NCBI RefSeq assembly: GCF_900095745.1
Contig: NZ_FMIR01000017.1
Coordinates: forward strand, 124,001 to 188,000
Direction of reading: 5' to 3'
DNA length: 64,000 nucleotides
From: Microbacterium oxydans
GTDB taxonomy: Bacteria > Actinomycetota > Actinomycetes > Actinomycetales > Microbacteriaceae
Positions within the stretch are counted from its first letter, which is position 1. Each line of letters starts with the position of its first letter. The notes beneath the pieces were generated by a model. It was not told the origin of the DNA. It was given only the letters and a program-made list of their open reading frames with translations, and searched no databases. Both the position numbers and the translations under genes were made by a program. Below, piece by piece: positions 56,372 through 64,000 of the stretch.

Positions 56372-58016
56372 CCCGACCGCCTCCCGCCGCTTCTGGGCGA
56401 TGGGCGGTGGCGGCCGCCTCCATCCCCTCCCGCACGGTGTCGTGCACGCGACCGGCCGCGCGCAGCGCCGTGAACCACGGCGTGCGTCCGGCGACAGCGG
56501 CGGCCGGTTCAGGGAGCGCGGCCAGGTGAAGCTCCGTGTCGCGCTGCGCGAGCTCCCGGTCGAGGTTCTCGAGCGCCTCGAGCACGGTGATGGTCATGAC
56601 CTCCTGCTGCCTCATCCCGAGCACGAGAGCCGCGACCTCCTCTTCCTCGCCGTCGACGATCTCGAGAAGCCTGCGCTCGTTGACCAGCGCATTCGCGGTG
56701 TACAGCCCGCGCTCCAGGTGGATGCCGAGCACGCCGGCGATCCTTCCCACCACGCGGATCTTCGGGACGTTCACTTCGCGCAGCACGAGGATCAGCGTCA
56801 CCACGACGCCGACGGCGACGGCCGACAACAATCCCGCGGTGAGCCCGATGATCGCGACCGACAGCGCGATCCAGAAGTCGACTCGGCTGATCCGAGCCCA
56901 TCGCACCAGCTCCGGGACGTTGATGAGTCCCGCGACCGCGACGAAGACCATGGCGGCCAGGGTGGCCTCGGGCATGAGACTGAGGACAGGGCCGAGGAAC
57001 AGGGCGACCAGGATGGCGAGCACGACCGTGACGACCGTCGCCAGCTGGGATCGCGCCCCGGCACTCTGGTTCACCGCGCTCTGCGAGAAACCACCCGCCG
57101 CGGGCATGGTGCCGAAGAACGAGCCGACCGTGTTCGCCGCACCGGTCGCGAAGAGTTCCTGGTTGCTGTCGATCTGCGGTTCGTCCGCGGTGCGCAGGCT
57201 TCGGGCGACGGCTGCGGACTCGAGAAAGGCCATGACGGCGATCGCGAGGGCACCGGGAACGAGCGCGGTGACCTGCGCCAGGTCGGGCAATCCGGGAACG
57301 GGCAGTCCGCTCGGCACGGCGGCGATGAGACCCACTCCGAGTCGGTCGATCCCGCCGAGCCAGACCAGGAGGATGCCGCCGACCACGACGACCAGTGTTC
57401 CCGGGACCTTCGGCGCCCAGCGCTTCAGCACCACCAGCAGCACCACTGAGCCTGCCGACAGCGCGACCGTCGGCCAGTTGACGCTGCCGAACGCCTCTCC
57501 GACGGCGCCCAGCGATCGGAAGAACCCGTGCCCCGAGAAGTTGTAGGTCTCCCCCAGCAGCTTCGGCAGCTGGCCGACGGCCACCGTGGCGCCGACGCCG
57601 ATCTTGAGTCCGAGCACCGTGGCGCCGCTGATGTTCTCGACGAGGGAGCCGAGTCGGCCGAGCCGGGCGAGAAGCAGTATCACCCCGACCAGCAGCGTGA
57701 GCATCATCAGGGAGCCGATCGCGTCCTCCGCACCGGCCGCCACTCCCGCGGAGACGAGCGTCGTCGCAGTCAGCGTCGCGATCGTCGACGTCGTCGAGAC
57801 GCTCATCGCCCGGCTGCCTCCGAGGGCCGCATAGACCACCATCGGCACGATGCACGTGTACAGACCCACCTGGACGGGAAGGTTCGCGATCGTCGCGTAC
57901 GCCATCGCCTGCGGGATCACCACGGCACCGGCGGAGAGTCCGGCGACCACGTCTCGGACGACCCATCTGGTCTGGTAACCCGCGAGCGTGCTGAACAGCC
58001 AGGACGGTCTGGTCAC
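56364..58016 (-). CDS. SulP-family anion transporter (second)
   Basis: A 550-residue SulP/SLC26 transporter, about eleven membrane segments with IPQAMAYATIANLPVQVGLY as the first signature and a C-terminal STAS-like domain (about 430-520) that is less typical and ends in a Gly/Ala-rich tail. The start is GTG at 58016, with AGGAGG five bases upstream; a longer frame to 58085 is less likely. Only moderately similar to the SulP at 47066. It overlaps the FUSC gene and the two probably act together. Confidence 0.88.
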   Translation of the reverse strand: MTRPSWLFSTLAGYQTRWVVRDVVAGLSAGAVVIPQAMAYATIANLPVQVGLYTCIVPMVVYAALGGSRAMSVSTTSTIATLTATTLVSAGVAAGAEDAIGSLMMLTLLVGVILLLARLGRLGSLVENISGATVLGLKIGVGATVAVGQLPKLLGETYNFSGHGFFRSLGAVGEAFGSVNWPTVALSAGSVVLLVVLKRWAPKVPGTLVVVVGGILLVWLGGIDRLGVGLIAAVPSGLPVPGLPDLAQVTALVPGALAIAVMAFLESAAVARSLRTADEPQIDSNQELFATGAANTVGSFFGTMPAAGGFSQSAVNQSAGARSQLATVVTVVLAILVALFLGPVLSLMPEATLAAMVFVAVAGLINVPELVRWARISRVDFWIALSVAIIGLTAGLLSAVAVGVVVTLILVLREVNVPKIRVVGRIAGVLGIHLERGLYTANALVNERRLLEIVDGEEEEVAALVLGMRQQEVMTITVLEALENLDRELAQRDTELHLAALPEPAAAVAGRTPWFTALRAAGRVHDTVREGMEAAATAHRPEAAGGGRGG

Positions 58017-58133
58017 TGCATCCTCCTGCCTCCGTGTGATCGTCTGGCCGAGCGTACTGCGGCGGAGACTCGCCATGAACCGCATCTCACCCTGCCCGGG
58101 TGGCCCTCCAAGCTATCGAACCGTCCACTTAAG

Positions 58134-58168
58134 TTGTGCACAATTCAATCGCGTGCAATACTCAGTGC
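58134..58168 (+). promoter_or_regulatory. Leaderless MarR promoter with palindromic operator
   Basis: The perfect 10-bp palindrome TTGTGCACAA (58134-58143) includes the -35 hexamer TTGTGC (58134-58139). A 17-base spacer leads to AATACT (58157-58162), then six bases to the ATG at 58169. A repressor on the palindrome would block polymerase, which fits autorepression by the adjacent MarR protein. Confidence 0.55.
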
Positions 58169-58636
58169 ATGGCCATGACCGACGAGATGGTGTGCTTCTC
58201 GCTGTACTCCGCATCACGCGCGACCACGCAGGCGTACCGCACACTTCTGGCGCCCTGGGGGCTCACCTACCCGCAGTACCTCGTGCTCGCCGCGCTGTGG
58301 ATCGAGGGCGAGCAGACCATCGGCTCGCTGGGTGCGGTGATGCGCCTCGACTCCGGCACACTCTCGCCCCTCGTACGCCGCCTGGAACAGGCAGGGCTCG
58401 TCACTCGGGTCCGCGGCGCGGCGGACGAGCGGGTCGTCACGGTACAGCTCACCGCGCGCGGTCAGGCGCTTCGCTCCGAGGTCGCCCCGATCCACAGCGC
58501 GGTCGCCGAAGCCGCCGGCCTGAGCGACGACGACCGTCGCCGCGAGCTCATCAGTGAATTGCACGACATCACCGAACGGCTCCAGCGCCTCACCGCAGGT
58601 CTCGCCGAGCCCGCACCCGCGGACCACACCCACTGA
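58169..58636 (+). CDS. OhrR-like MarR-family regulator
   Basis: A 155-residue MarR-family repressor closest to OhrR. It has the reactive N-terminal cysteine (Cys9 in MVCFSLYSASRA), WGLTYPQYLVLAALW and the winged-helix LDSGTLSPLVRRLEQAGLV, all matching OhrR of B. subtilis. Oxidation of that Cys by organic hydroperoxide releases DNA in known OhrR proteins. The partner gene here is a reductase 25 bases downstream, not an ohr gene. Start ATG at 58169, leaderless; ATG 58175 is also possible. Confidence 0.88.
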   Translation: MAMTDEMVCFSLYSASRATTQAYRTLLAPWGLTYPQYLVLAALWIEGEQTIGSLGAVMRLDSGTLSPLVRRLEQAGLVTRVRGAADERVVTVQLTARGQALRSEVAPIHSAVAEAAGLSDDDRRRELISELHDITERLQRLTAGLAEPAPADHTH

Positions 58637-58661
58637 ACCCCTCCACCCGAAAAGGATTCCC

Positions 58662-59639
58662 ATGCGCGCACTCATCCACCCGACGTTCGGCGATCCCGAG
58701 CAGGTCCTCCGGATCGAAGACCGCCCCCTGCCCGAGCCCGGCGCCGGCCAGGTTCGTCTTCGGACGCTCCTCTCCCCCATCCACAACCACGATCTGTGGA
58801 CCGTCCGCGGTACATACGGCTTCAAGCCCGAGCTCCCGGCCGCGTCGGGCACCGAGGCGCTCGGCGTCGTCGATGCTCTCGGCTCGGGCGTCGAACACCT
58901 CGCCGTCGGTCAGCGCGTCGCGACGGGCGGCACGTTCGGCGCGTGGTCGGAGTACTTCCTCGCGAACGCCGCCGGCCTGATCCCCGTTCCCGATGCACTC
59001 TCGGACGAGGACGCGGCGCAGCTGGTCTCGATGCCGTTCAGCACGATCACCCTGCTGCGTTTCCTCGACGTGAAGCCGGGCGACTGGATCGTGCAGAACG
59101 CGGCGAACGGCGCGGTCGGCCGTATGCTCGCGCAGCTCGGTGCCGCACGCGGCATCAACGTCCTCGGACTCGTCCGCCGCACGGCGGGCATCGAAGAACT
59201 CCGGACCCAGGGCATCGAGGGCGTCGTCGCCACGGATCAGGACGACTGGCGGGAGCAGGTGGCACGCATCACCGGTGGCGCACCGATCGTCGCGGGAGTC
59301 GACTCCGTCGGCGGGTCTTCGGCGGGCGACGTGCTGTCGCTCCTCGCCGAGGGCGGCACCCTCGTGGCCTTCGGGGCCATGAACTCCCCCACGATGGAGA
59401 TCGCCTCCTCCGACGTCATTTTCAAGCAGGCAACCGTGAAGGGCTTCTGGGGCAGCAAGGTCATGCCCAGCCTCGACCCCGCAACCCGGGGCGAACTGTT
59501 CGGCGAGCTGGTCCAGCGCGTCAGCGATGGCACCCTGACCCTTCCGGTCGCCGGCATCTTCGACGCCGCCGACATCGGCGCGGCCGTGCAGGCGAGCAAC
59601 ACCGCCGGACGCATCGGAAAGGTGCTGCTGCGCTTCTGA
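58662..59639 (+). CDS. MDR-family (zinc-independent) oxidoreductase
   Basis: A 325-residue medium-chain dehydrogenase/reductase resembling enoyl reductase (MECR/Etr) or quinone oxidoreductases. The N-terminal GroES-like domain has SPIHNHDLWTVRGTYG and lacks the zinc ligands; the Rossmann domain has NAANGAVGRMLAQLGAA. NADPH-dependent reduction of an enone, quinone or electrophile is likely. ATG start with AAAGGA five bases upstream. It lies 25 bp after the MarR gene and is probably controlled by it. Confidence 0.87.
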   Translation: MRALIHPTFGDPEQVLRIEDRPLPEPGAGQVRLRTLLSPIHNHDLWTVRGTYGFKPELPAASGTEALGVVDALGSGVEHLAVGQRVATGGTFGAWSEYFLANAAGLIPVPDALSDEDAAQLVSMPFSTITLLRFLDVKPGDWIVQNAANGAVGRMLAQLGAARGINVLGLVRRTAGIEELRTQGIEGVVATDQDDWREQVARITGGAPIVAGVDSVGGSSAGDVLSLLAEGGTLVAFGAMNSPTMEIASSDVIFKQATVKGFWGSKVMPSLDPATRGELFGELVQRVSDGTLTLPVAGIFDAADIGAAVQASNTAGRIGKVLLRF

Positions 59640-59688
59640 TCCACGCCTCGACATCGGGGTTCCGCACGTCGGAGCCCCGGTGCAGAGT

Positions 59689-60096
59689 ATGGGCATGGAG
59701 ATCACACTCGCCAGCCCCGCGGGGCTCGTCGTCAGTCCTGCTTTCAGCCACGTCGCCGTCGTCCCACCCGGCGCGACCACGATCTACGTCGGCGGCCAGA
59801 ACGGCGTCGATTCCACGGGGGCGATCGTCTCCGCCGATGCCGCCGAGCAATCCCTGCGCGCCGTCGAGAATGCCCGCATCGCGCTGGAGTCCGCGGGCGC
59901 AGGTCTCGACGACGTGATCAGCTGGACGGTCCTGATCCATCAAGACGCCGACCTCCGCGCGGCCTACGGGGCGGTCGCCTCCAGGCTCGCGCGAGAAGGC
60001 GCACCGCCTCTGGTCACGGCGGCTCTCGTCGCCGGACTCGGTGTTCCGGGTGCGCTCATCGAGGTGAGCGCGGTGGCTGCCGTCATCCGGGGCTGA
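59689..60096 (+). CDS. Rid-family protein lacking the canonical Arg
   Basis: A 135-residue protein of the RidA/YjgF/YER057c/UK114 superfamily, which normally deaminates reactive enamines. Recognisable are TIYVGGQNGVDSTGAIV and SAGAGLDDVISWTVLI. Where RidA has the catalytic Arg (in PARSCVEV) this protein reads PPLVTAALV, so it belongs to a Rid subgroup (Rid4-7 type) without that activity. Start is uncertain among GTG 59680, ATG 59689 and ATG 59695. Function unknown. Confidence 0.82.
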   Translation: MGMEITLASPAGLVVSPAFSHVAVVPPGATTIYVGGQNGVDSTGAIVSADAAEQSLRAVENARIALESAGAGLDDVISWTVLIHQDADLRAAYGAVASRLAREGAPPLVTAALVAGLGVPGALIEVSAVAAVIRG

Positions 60097-60131
60097 TCCC
60101 CCGGGCCCGGTGCCACGTCCCGGCCGCCGAC

Positions 60132-61208
60132 TCAGATCCTCCCTCGGACCGGCGTCCGCTCCGCCGCGTCTCCCTCGTCCGGCATCGTCATCTCCGCTCG
60201 CACGCCCAGGAGACGGACCTCCCGCTCAGTGTCGAGGGTCTCGGCGAGCGCGAGGGCGGTCGCCACGAATTCCTCCGGATCGGTCGTCGGTGCAGAGAGC
60301 TTGCGCCCGAGCGTCTTCGTCTCGAACGGCGCGTACCGCACCTTGAGATGCGCGCGGACGACGGGTCTTCCTTCGGCGGCGCAGTCATCGAAGGCCTGAA
60401 CGGCGAGTTCCCGGACAGCGGTGGTGACCTGCTCGGTCGTCGTGAGGTTCTGCTGGTAGGTCGTCTCGCGGCTGTGGCTGCGTGCCACCCACGGGGTGTC
60501 GTCGACGACACTCGGCCCCCGGCCCGAGCCGAGCCCGTGATACCAGACCCCCATCCGCGGACCGAACTCCGCGACGAGCGCCTGCTCGTCGGCGTCCGCG
60601 AGTTCTCGTACCGTCGTGATCCCGTGTGCGGCCAGTCGCTTCTGCACCTTGGAGCCGACGCCCCACAGGTCACGGGTGGGCTTGTCGCCCATCACCTCGA
60701 ACCAGTTATCCGCCGTCAGCCGGAAGATCCCCCGCGGCTTTCCGAACTCGGTCGCGATCTTGGCACGCACCTTGTTGTCCCCGATGCCGACGGAGCAGTG
60801 CAGCTCCGTCGCGGCCAGCACGGCCGCCTGTGCAGCGGTGGCGATCCGCTCCGGGTCCTCCGTCGTCACGCCGAGGAAGCACTCATCCCATCCGATGACC
60901 TCGAGCACCACGTCGGGCAGCGACCGGAGCGCGGCCATCACCTCGCCGGAGGCGACCGCGTACGCTTCCTGGTCCACGGGCAGGAAGACGGCGTCCTCCG
61001 GAGCCTTGCGTGCCGCGATCTTGAGAGGCATCCCCGAGCCGATGCCGTAGGCGCGCGCCTCGTAGGATGCGGTCGACACGACGGCGCGCTCCGTGGGGTC
61101 ACCGCGCCCGCCCACGATCACCGGGAGTCCGGCGAGCTCCGGTCTGCGCAGCACCTCGACCGCGGCGATGAACTGATCCATGTCCACGTGCAGCACCCAG
61201 TCGGCCAT
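60132..61208 (-). CDS. dinB: DNA polymerase IV, DinB2 type
   Basis: A 358-residue Y-family DNA polymerase for lesion bypass. It strongly resembles mycobacterial DinB2: N-terminus WVLHVDMDQFIAAVE, then ELAGLPVIVGG, catalytic GWDECFLG (Asp108, Glu109), SCSVGI-like HCSVGIGDNKVRAK, and the thumb GVGSKVQKRLAAHGI. The steric-gate position 14 is Ile, not Phe or Tyr. M. smegmatis DinB2 has Leu there and readily uses ribonucleotides. No clamp-binding motif is seen at the C-terminus (ERTPVRGRI). ATG at 61208 with CACACT six bases upstream. Confidence 0.93.
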   Translation of the reverse strand: MADWVLHVDMDQFIAAVEVLRRPELAGLPVIVGGRGDPTERAVVSTASYEARAYGIGSGMPLKIAARKAPEDAVFLPVDQEAYAVASGEVMAALRSLPDVVLEVIGWDECFLGVTTEDPERIATAAQAAVLAATELHCSVGIGDNKVRAKIATEFGKPRGIFRLTADNWFEVMGDKPTRDLWGVGSKVQKRLAAHGITTVRELADADEQALVAEFGPRMGVWYHGLGSGRGPSVVDDTPWVARSHSRETTYQQNLTTTEQVTTAVRELAVQAFDDCAAEGRPVVRAHLKVRYAPFETKTLGRKLSAPTTDPEEFVATALALAETLDTEREVRLLGVRAEMTMPDEGDAAERTPVRGRI

Positions 61209-61272
61209 GCAACGAGTGTGGCGGCTGGAAGCGCGCGTGTCACCCCGCTCCGGGCTCCCGGTCGGTCGGCGA

Positions 61273-61665
61273 TCAGCCGATCGCGACGCCGATCGCGGTG
61301 ACGACCACGGCGAGCAGGGGAAGCGTCCCCTGCATCAGTGCGGCACGCGCCTTCGCGCGGTCCGAGAGGATGAGCACCAGTGCGGCGGCGAGCATCATCG
61401 CAGTGCCGGCGAACACCAGGGTCAGTCCGACGGTGGCCGAACCGACGATCACGAGGCCGATACCGAGCAGGGTCGTGAGTGCGAGGAAGAGGTTGTAGAA
61501 GCCCTGATTGAAGGCCAGCTGCTTCATCGTGACGGCATCCGCCTCGTTGGCGACGCCGAAGATCTTCCTCGTCTCCGGCTCGGTCCACCGCAGCGACTCG
61601 AGCGCGAAGATGAAGACGTGGAACGCAGCGGCGGCTGCGGCGAGGACGAGACCGACGATGAGCAT
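61273..61665 (-). CDS. DUF1304 membrane protein
   Basis: A 130-residue protein with four membrane segments, the DUF1304 family pattern: first helix with FHVFIFALESLRW, then KIFGVANE and NQGFYNLFLALTTL. Function unknown. It lies 12 bp after the CPBP gene. Start ATG at 61665 with CAGAAT six bases upstream, perhaps leaderless. Confidence 0.85.
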   Translation of the reverse strand: MLIVGLVLAAAAAAFHVFIFALESLRWTEPETRKIFGVANEADAVTMKQLAFNQGFYNLFLALTTLLGIGLVIVGSATVGLTLVFAGTAMMLAAALVLILSDRAKARAALMQGTLPLLAVVVTAIGVAIG

Positions 61666-61677
61666 GTGCTGATTCTG

Positions 61678-62568
61678 TCAGACCAGGAAGATCGGCAGCA
61701 GCCCGGGGTTGTGCGCGTGCACGAGCACCGCGAACACCACGGCGTCGAACAGCAGGTGCACGGTGACGACGTAGGCGAGCGAATGGGTGCGCAGGAAGAT
61801 GTAGCCCTGCAGGAGCGCGAACGGGATCGTCAACAACGGGCCCCACTCGCGGTATCCCAGCTCCCAGAGGAACGAGACGAACACGATCGCCTGCAGCAGG
61901 TTCGCGACCAGGTTCGGAAAGTGACGACGCAGCAGCGCGAACACCGTGCAGATGAAGAACAGCTCGTCCCAGATGCCCACAGCGCCGACGCCGACGAACA
62001 GCCGTGCGATGAGCTCGGGCGTGTCGACGACCGGCCAGTTCTGGTAGACGCCGCTGGTGATGAAGTAGAAGGGCAGGATCAGCCACCCCAGGATCAGCAC
62101 CGCCACCAGCCATCCCCACTGCAGACGACCCCATCGACGGTGCGTGCGCCACGGGAAGCTGATGGCGCGGTCGCGGTAGACGAACCGGGAGATGACGTAG
62201 GGCACAGCGACCGCACCACCCAGCGCGAGCGTGAAACGCAGCATCGCGAGGTTGTCGAGTTCTGCGGCGAGCGGGATGATGCTGACGATCAGCAGACCGA
62301 CGGCGATCAGGGAGAGGTCCCTGGTGAGCGAGGGCGGCCGATGCACGCCGATCACCCTCGCGGTCTCCCGCTGTGCGCCCATGCTCACGACCTGGTCCTC
62401 AGCCGGCCGCCCGCGTTCGAGCAGCCAGGCGATCACGATCCCCAGCGCGAGCAGCGCCCAGCCCAACCACGGGATCTCCAGCACGAAGAACGCCGGGGCA
62501 GCGGCACAGACGAGTAACGCCGGCACGAAGGCGAGGCGCAGCGTCGTCTCGCGCCGCACCTCGGTCAC
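61678..62568 (-). CDS. CPBP-family intramembrane protein
   Basis: A 296-residue membrane protein with about eight hydrophobic segments, resembling CAAX-protease/bacteriocin-processing (CPBP) intramembrane proteases. The expected Glu-Glu pair reads Asp201-Glu202 (GIWDELFFICTVFALLRRHFP), and the later His motif is VTVHLLFD. The Asp substitution leaves activity in doubt. GTG start overlaps the trmB stop by four bases. Confidence 0.7.
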   Translation of the reverse strand: MTEVRRETTLRLAFVPALLVCAAAPAFFVLEIPWLGWALLALGIVIAWLLERGRPAEDQVVSMGAQRETARVIGVHRPPSLTRDLSLIAVGLLIVSIIPLAAELDNLAMLRFTLALGGAVAVPYVISRFVYRDRAISFPWRTHRRWGRLQWGWLVAVLILGWLILPFYFITSGVYQNWPVVDTPELIARLFVGVGAVGIWDELFFICTVFALLRRHFPNLVANLLQAIVFVSFLWELGYREWGPLLTIPFALLQGYIFLRTHSLAYVVTVHLLFDAVVFAVLVHAHNPGLLPIFLV

Positions 62569-63290
62569 GCGCGCGCCCTGCGCCGGTAGACCAGATCGCG
62601 GATGTCGCGCCCCTTCGCGATGCCCTTGCGCTCGAACGCCGTCATCACCCGGCCATCGAAGCGCTCAGCCCACTCCCCGTCGAACGCGCGCTCGAACAGC
62701 GGCTCGGCGTCGAGCACCTCGCGCATCTGCAGCGCGTAGTCCTCCCAGTCGGTCGCGAGACGCAGCAGGCCGCCGTCGTTCAGCGCCCTCGCCGCGGTGT
62801 CACCGAAACCCGGCCGCACCAGGCGCCGCTTGGTGTGCTTCTTCTTGTGCCACGGATCGGGGAAGAAGATCCAGACCTCGCGGGCCGCAGCCTCGGGAAG
62901 GTATGACGACAGCACCTCCGGCGCGTTCGCCTCGACGACCCGGACGTTGCGGGCGCCCTCCCTGTCCGCATCGAGCATCGTCCGCGCGAGGCCGGCGCGG
63001 AAGACTTCGACGGCGAGGAAGTCATCATCGGGGCGGGACGAGGCCGCCGCGACGATCGCGTGTCCCTGCCCGGAGCCGATCTCCACGTAGAGGTCGGCGG
63101 CACGGCCGTACTCGGTCGCGGGATCGAGGCGGGCCTCCGGGTGCACCGAGGTCCAGGCGACGTCGCGCGGGACGTCGAGCAGGTAGTGCGGGCCGAGCTC
63201 GGTGAAGGCGCGCTCCTGCGCCTCGGACATCCGGCCGCTGCGGCGTACGAACGACACCGGCTCGTCTCGGAAGGTACGGGGTTCGGGCAT
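62565..63290 (-). CDS. trmB: tRNA (guanine-N7)-methyltransferase
   Basis: A 241-residue TrmB that makes m7G46 in tRNA. The SAM loop is VEIGSGQGHAIVAAA and the catalytic/RNA region is FFPDPWHKKKHTKRRLV. Length is usual. ATG at 63290, with TACCCT six bases upstream, so probably leaderless. It overlaps the CPBP gene by four bases. Confidence 0.95.
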   Translation of the reverse strand: MPEPRTFRDEPVSFVRRSGRMSEAQERAFTELGPHYLLDVPRDVAWTSVHPEARLDPATEYGRAADLYVEIGSGQGHAIVAAASSRPDDDFLAVEVFRAGLARTMLDADREGARNVRVVEANAPEVLSSYLPEAAAREVWIFFPDPWHKKKHTKRRLVRPGFGDTAARALNDGGLLRLATDWEDYALQMREVLDAEPLFERAFDGEWAERFDGRVMTAFERKGIAKGRDIRDLVYRRRARA

Positions 63291-63302
63291 GATTCCAGGG
63301 TA
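63291..63302 (-). promoter_or_regulatory. Leaderless -10 element for trmB
   Basis: On the minus strand TACCCT (63302-63297), six bases, then the ATG at 63290. No -35 box is obvious. Confidence 0.45.
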
Positions 63303-63344
63303 GTCGTCGGCGCCCCGCGCTCCCTGCGTCCGCGGTGGCGGCGT

Positions 63345-64000
63345 TCAACCCGCCGGGGCCGTGACGAAGTCGATGAGCTCCTCCACACGGCCGAGCAGTG
63401 CGGGTTCCAGGTCCCGGTAGGTGGTCACCTTCGAGAGGATGTGCTGCCAGGCGCGAGCGATGTCGGCCTGTGTCTCATGGGGCCACCCGAAGGCCCGGCA
63501 GATCCCGACCTTCCACTCGATCCCGCGCGGGATCTCCGGCCACTTCGCGATGCCGAGGGCACGCGGGGTGACGCACTGCCAGACGTCGATGAAGGGGTGC
63601 CCGACGATGCGGAGGTGTCGGCCGTGCGGGCCGCGCGCGATAGCCTGCGCGATCCTGGTCTCCTTGGAACCCGGCACGAGGTGGTCCACCAGCACGCCGT
63701 ACCTGCGGGTGGCGCTGGGCGGCTCGGCGGTCAGCAGGTCGTCGAGCAGGTCGACTCCCTGCAGGAACTCGACGACCACACCCTCGACACGCAGATCGGC
63801 GCCCCAGACCTTCTCCACCAGCTCGGCATCGTGCCTGCCCTCGACGAGGATGCGGCTGGGCAGGGCGACGCGTGCGCGCTGATCCGCGACGACGAACGAT
63901 CCGGATGCGGTGCGCCGCGGACCCTGGTCCTTCGCCGCCGGCACGACGAGGCGCACCGGTGCGCCGTCTATGAGGAACCCGCCGCCGAGCGGGAACAGCC
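63345..64000 (-). CDS. DUF3097-family protein (cut by window edge)
   Basis: The C-terminal 217 codons or so of a DUF3097 protein, a soluble actinobacterial family of unknown function (about 270 residues complete). LVEGRHDAELVEKVWG and LVDHLVPGSKETRIAQAI resemble a TOPRIM-like nucleotide-handling fold. The frame is open to base 64000 with no stop, so the start lies outside the window; a GTG at 63956 is internal. Confidence 0.75.
   Translation of the reverse strand, partial: LFPLGGGFLIDGAPVRLVVPAAKDQGPRRTASGSFVVADQRARVALPSRILVEGRHDAELVEKVWGADLRVEGVVVEFLQGVDLLDDLLTAEPPSATRRYGVLVDHLVPGSKETRIAQAIARGPHGRHLRIVGHPFIDVWQCVTPRALGIAKWPEIPRGIEWKVGICRAFGWPHETQADIARAWQHILSKVTTYRDLEPALLGRVEELIDFVTAPAG

Overview
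The window looks like a chromosome segment of a high-GC Gram-positive actinobacterium, most like Microbacteriaceae (Microbacterium and relatives). The reasons are the GC-rich codon use, frequent GTG starts, many leaderless promoters, a Rho factor with a very long acidic and Asn-rich N-terminal half, a DinB2-type DNA polymerase IV, and the actinobacterial gene order argS / lysA-hom-thrB-rho-prfA / prmC-tsaC-wecA-atp. This placement is inferred from gene content; no rRNA is present.

Region by region. 0-8 kb: OsmC-like protein, zinc-type asparaginase, an EccC-like two-domain FtsK/SpoIIIE ATPase with a PP2C phosphatase, an aldo/keto reductase, a DUF5684 membrane protein and yaaA. 8-18.4 kb: the F1Fo ATP synthase operon on the minus strand (an AtpI-like gene, then atpB-E-F-H-A-G-D-C), preceded by wecA, tsaC and prmC. 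18.4-20 kb: cysK-cysE on the plus strand, placed between prmC and prfA. 20-27.4 kb: holin-like membrane protein, prfA, rho, thrB, hom and lysA. 27.4-34.4 kb: a BrkB-type membrane protein, a hydrolase-TetR-hydrolase operon with a perfect 15-bp inverted repeat in front, a DUF2993 lipid-binding protein, argS, an SGNH hydrolase and tRNA-Arg(CCG).

34.4-58 kb is an accessory block of envelope, transport and stress genes in which many families occur twice: two SHOCT proteins, two DUF6325 proteins, two AI-2E transporters, two SulP anion transporters, two GAP-family proteins and two large LuxR-type (LAL) ATPase regulators. A MscS channel, a FUSC protein and an arylsulfatase lie among them. The run SulP - GAP - GAP - arylsulfatase suggests release and movement of sulfate or sulfated compounds. 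This block is the best candidate for an undescribed system, though its function is inferred only.

58-64 kb: an OhrR-like MarR regulator with an MDR-family reductase, a Rid-family protein lacking the usual catalytic Arg, a DinB2-type polymerase with Ile at the steric gate, DUF1304 and CPBP-like membrane proteins, trmB, and a DUF3097 gene cut by the window edge. No stretch over 300 bp lacks a gene. The longest gap, about 280 bp before the HAD gene at 35465, shows no clear feature beyond presumed promoters. No CRISPR array, insertion sequence, integrase or rRNA was seen.
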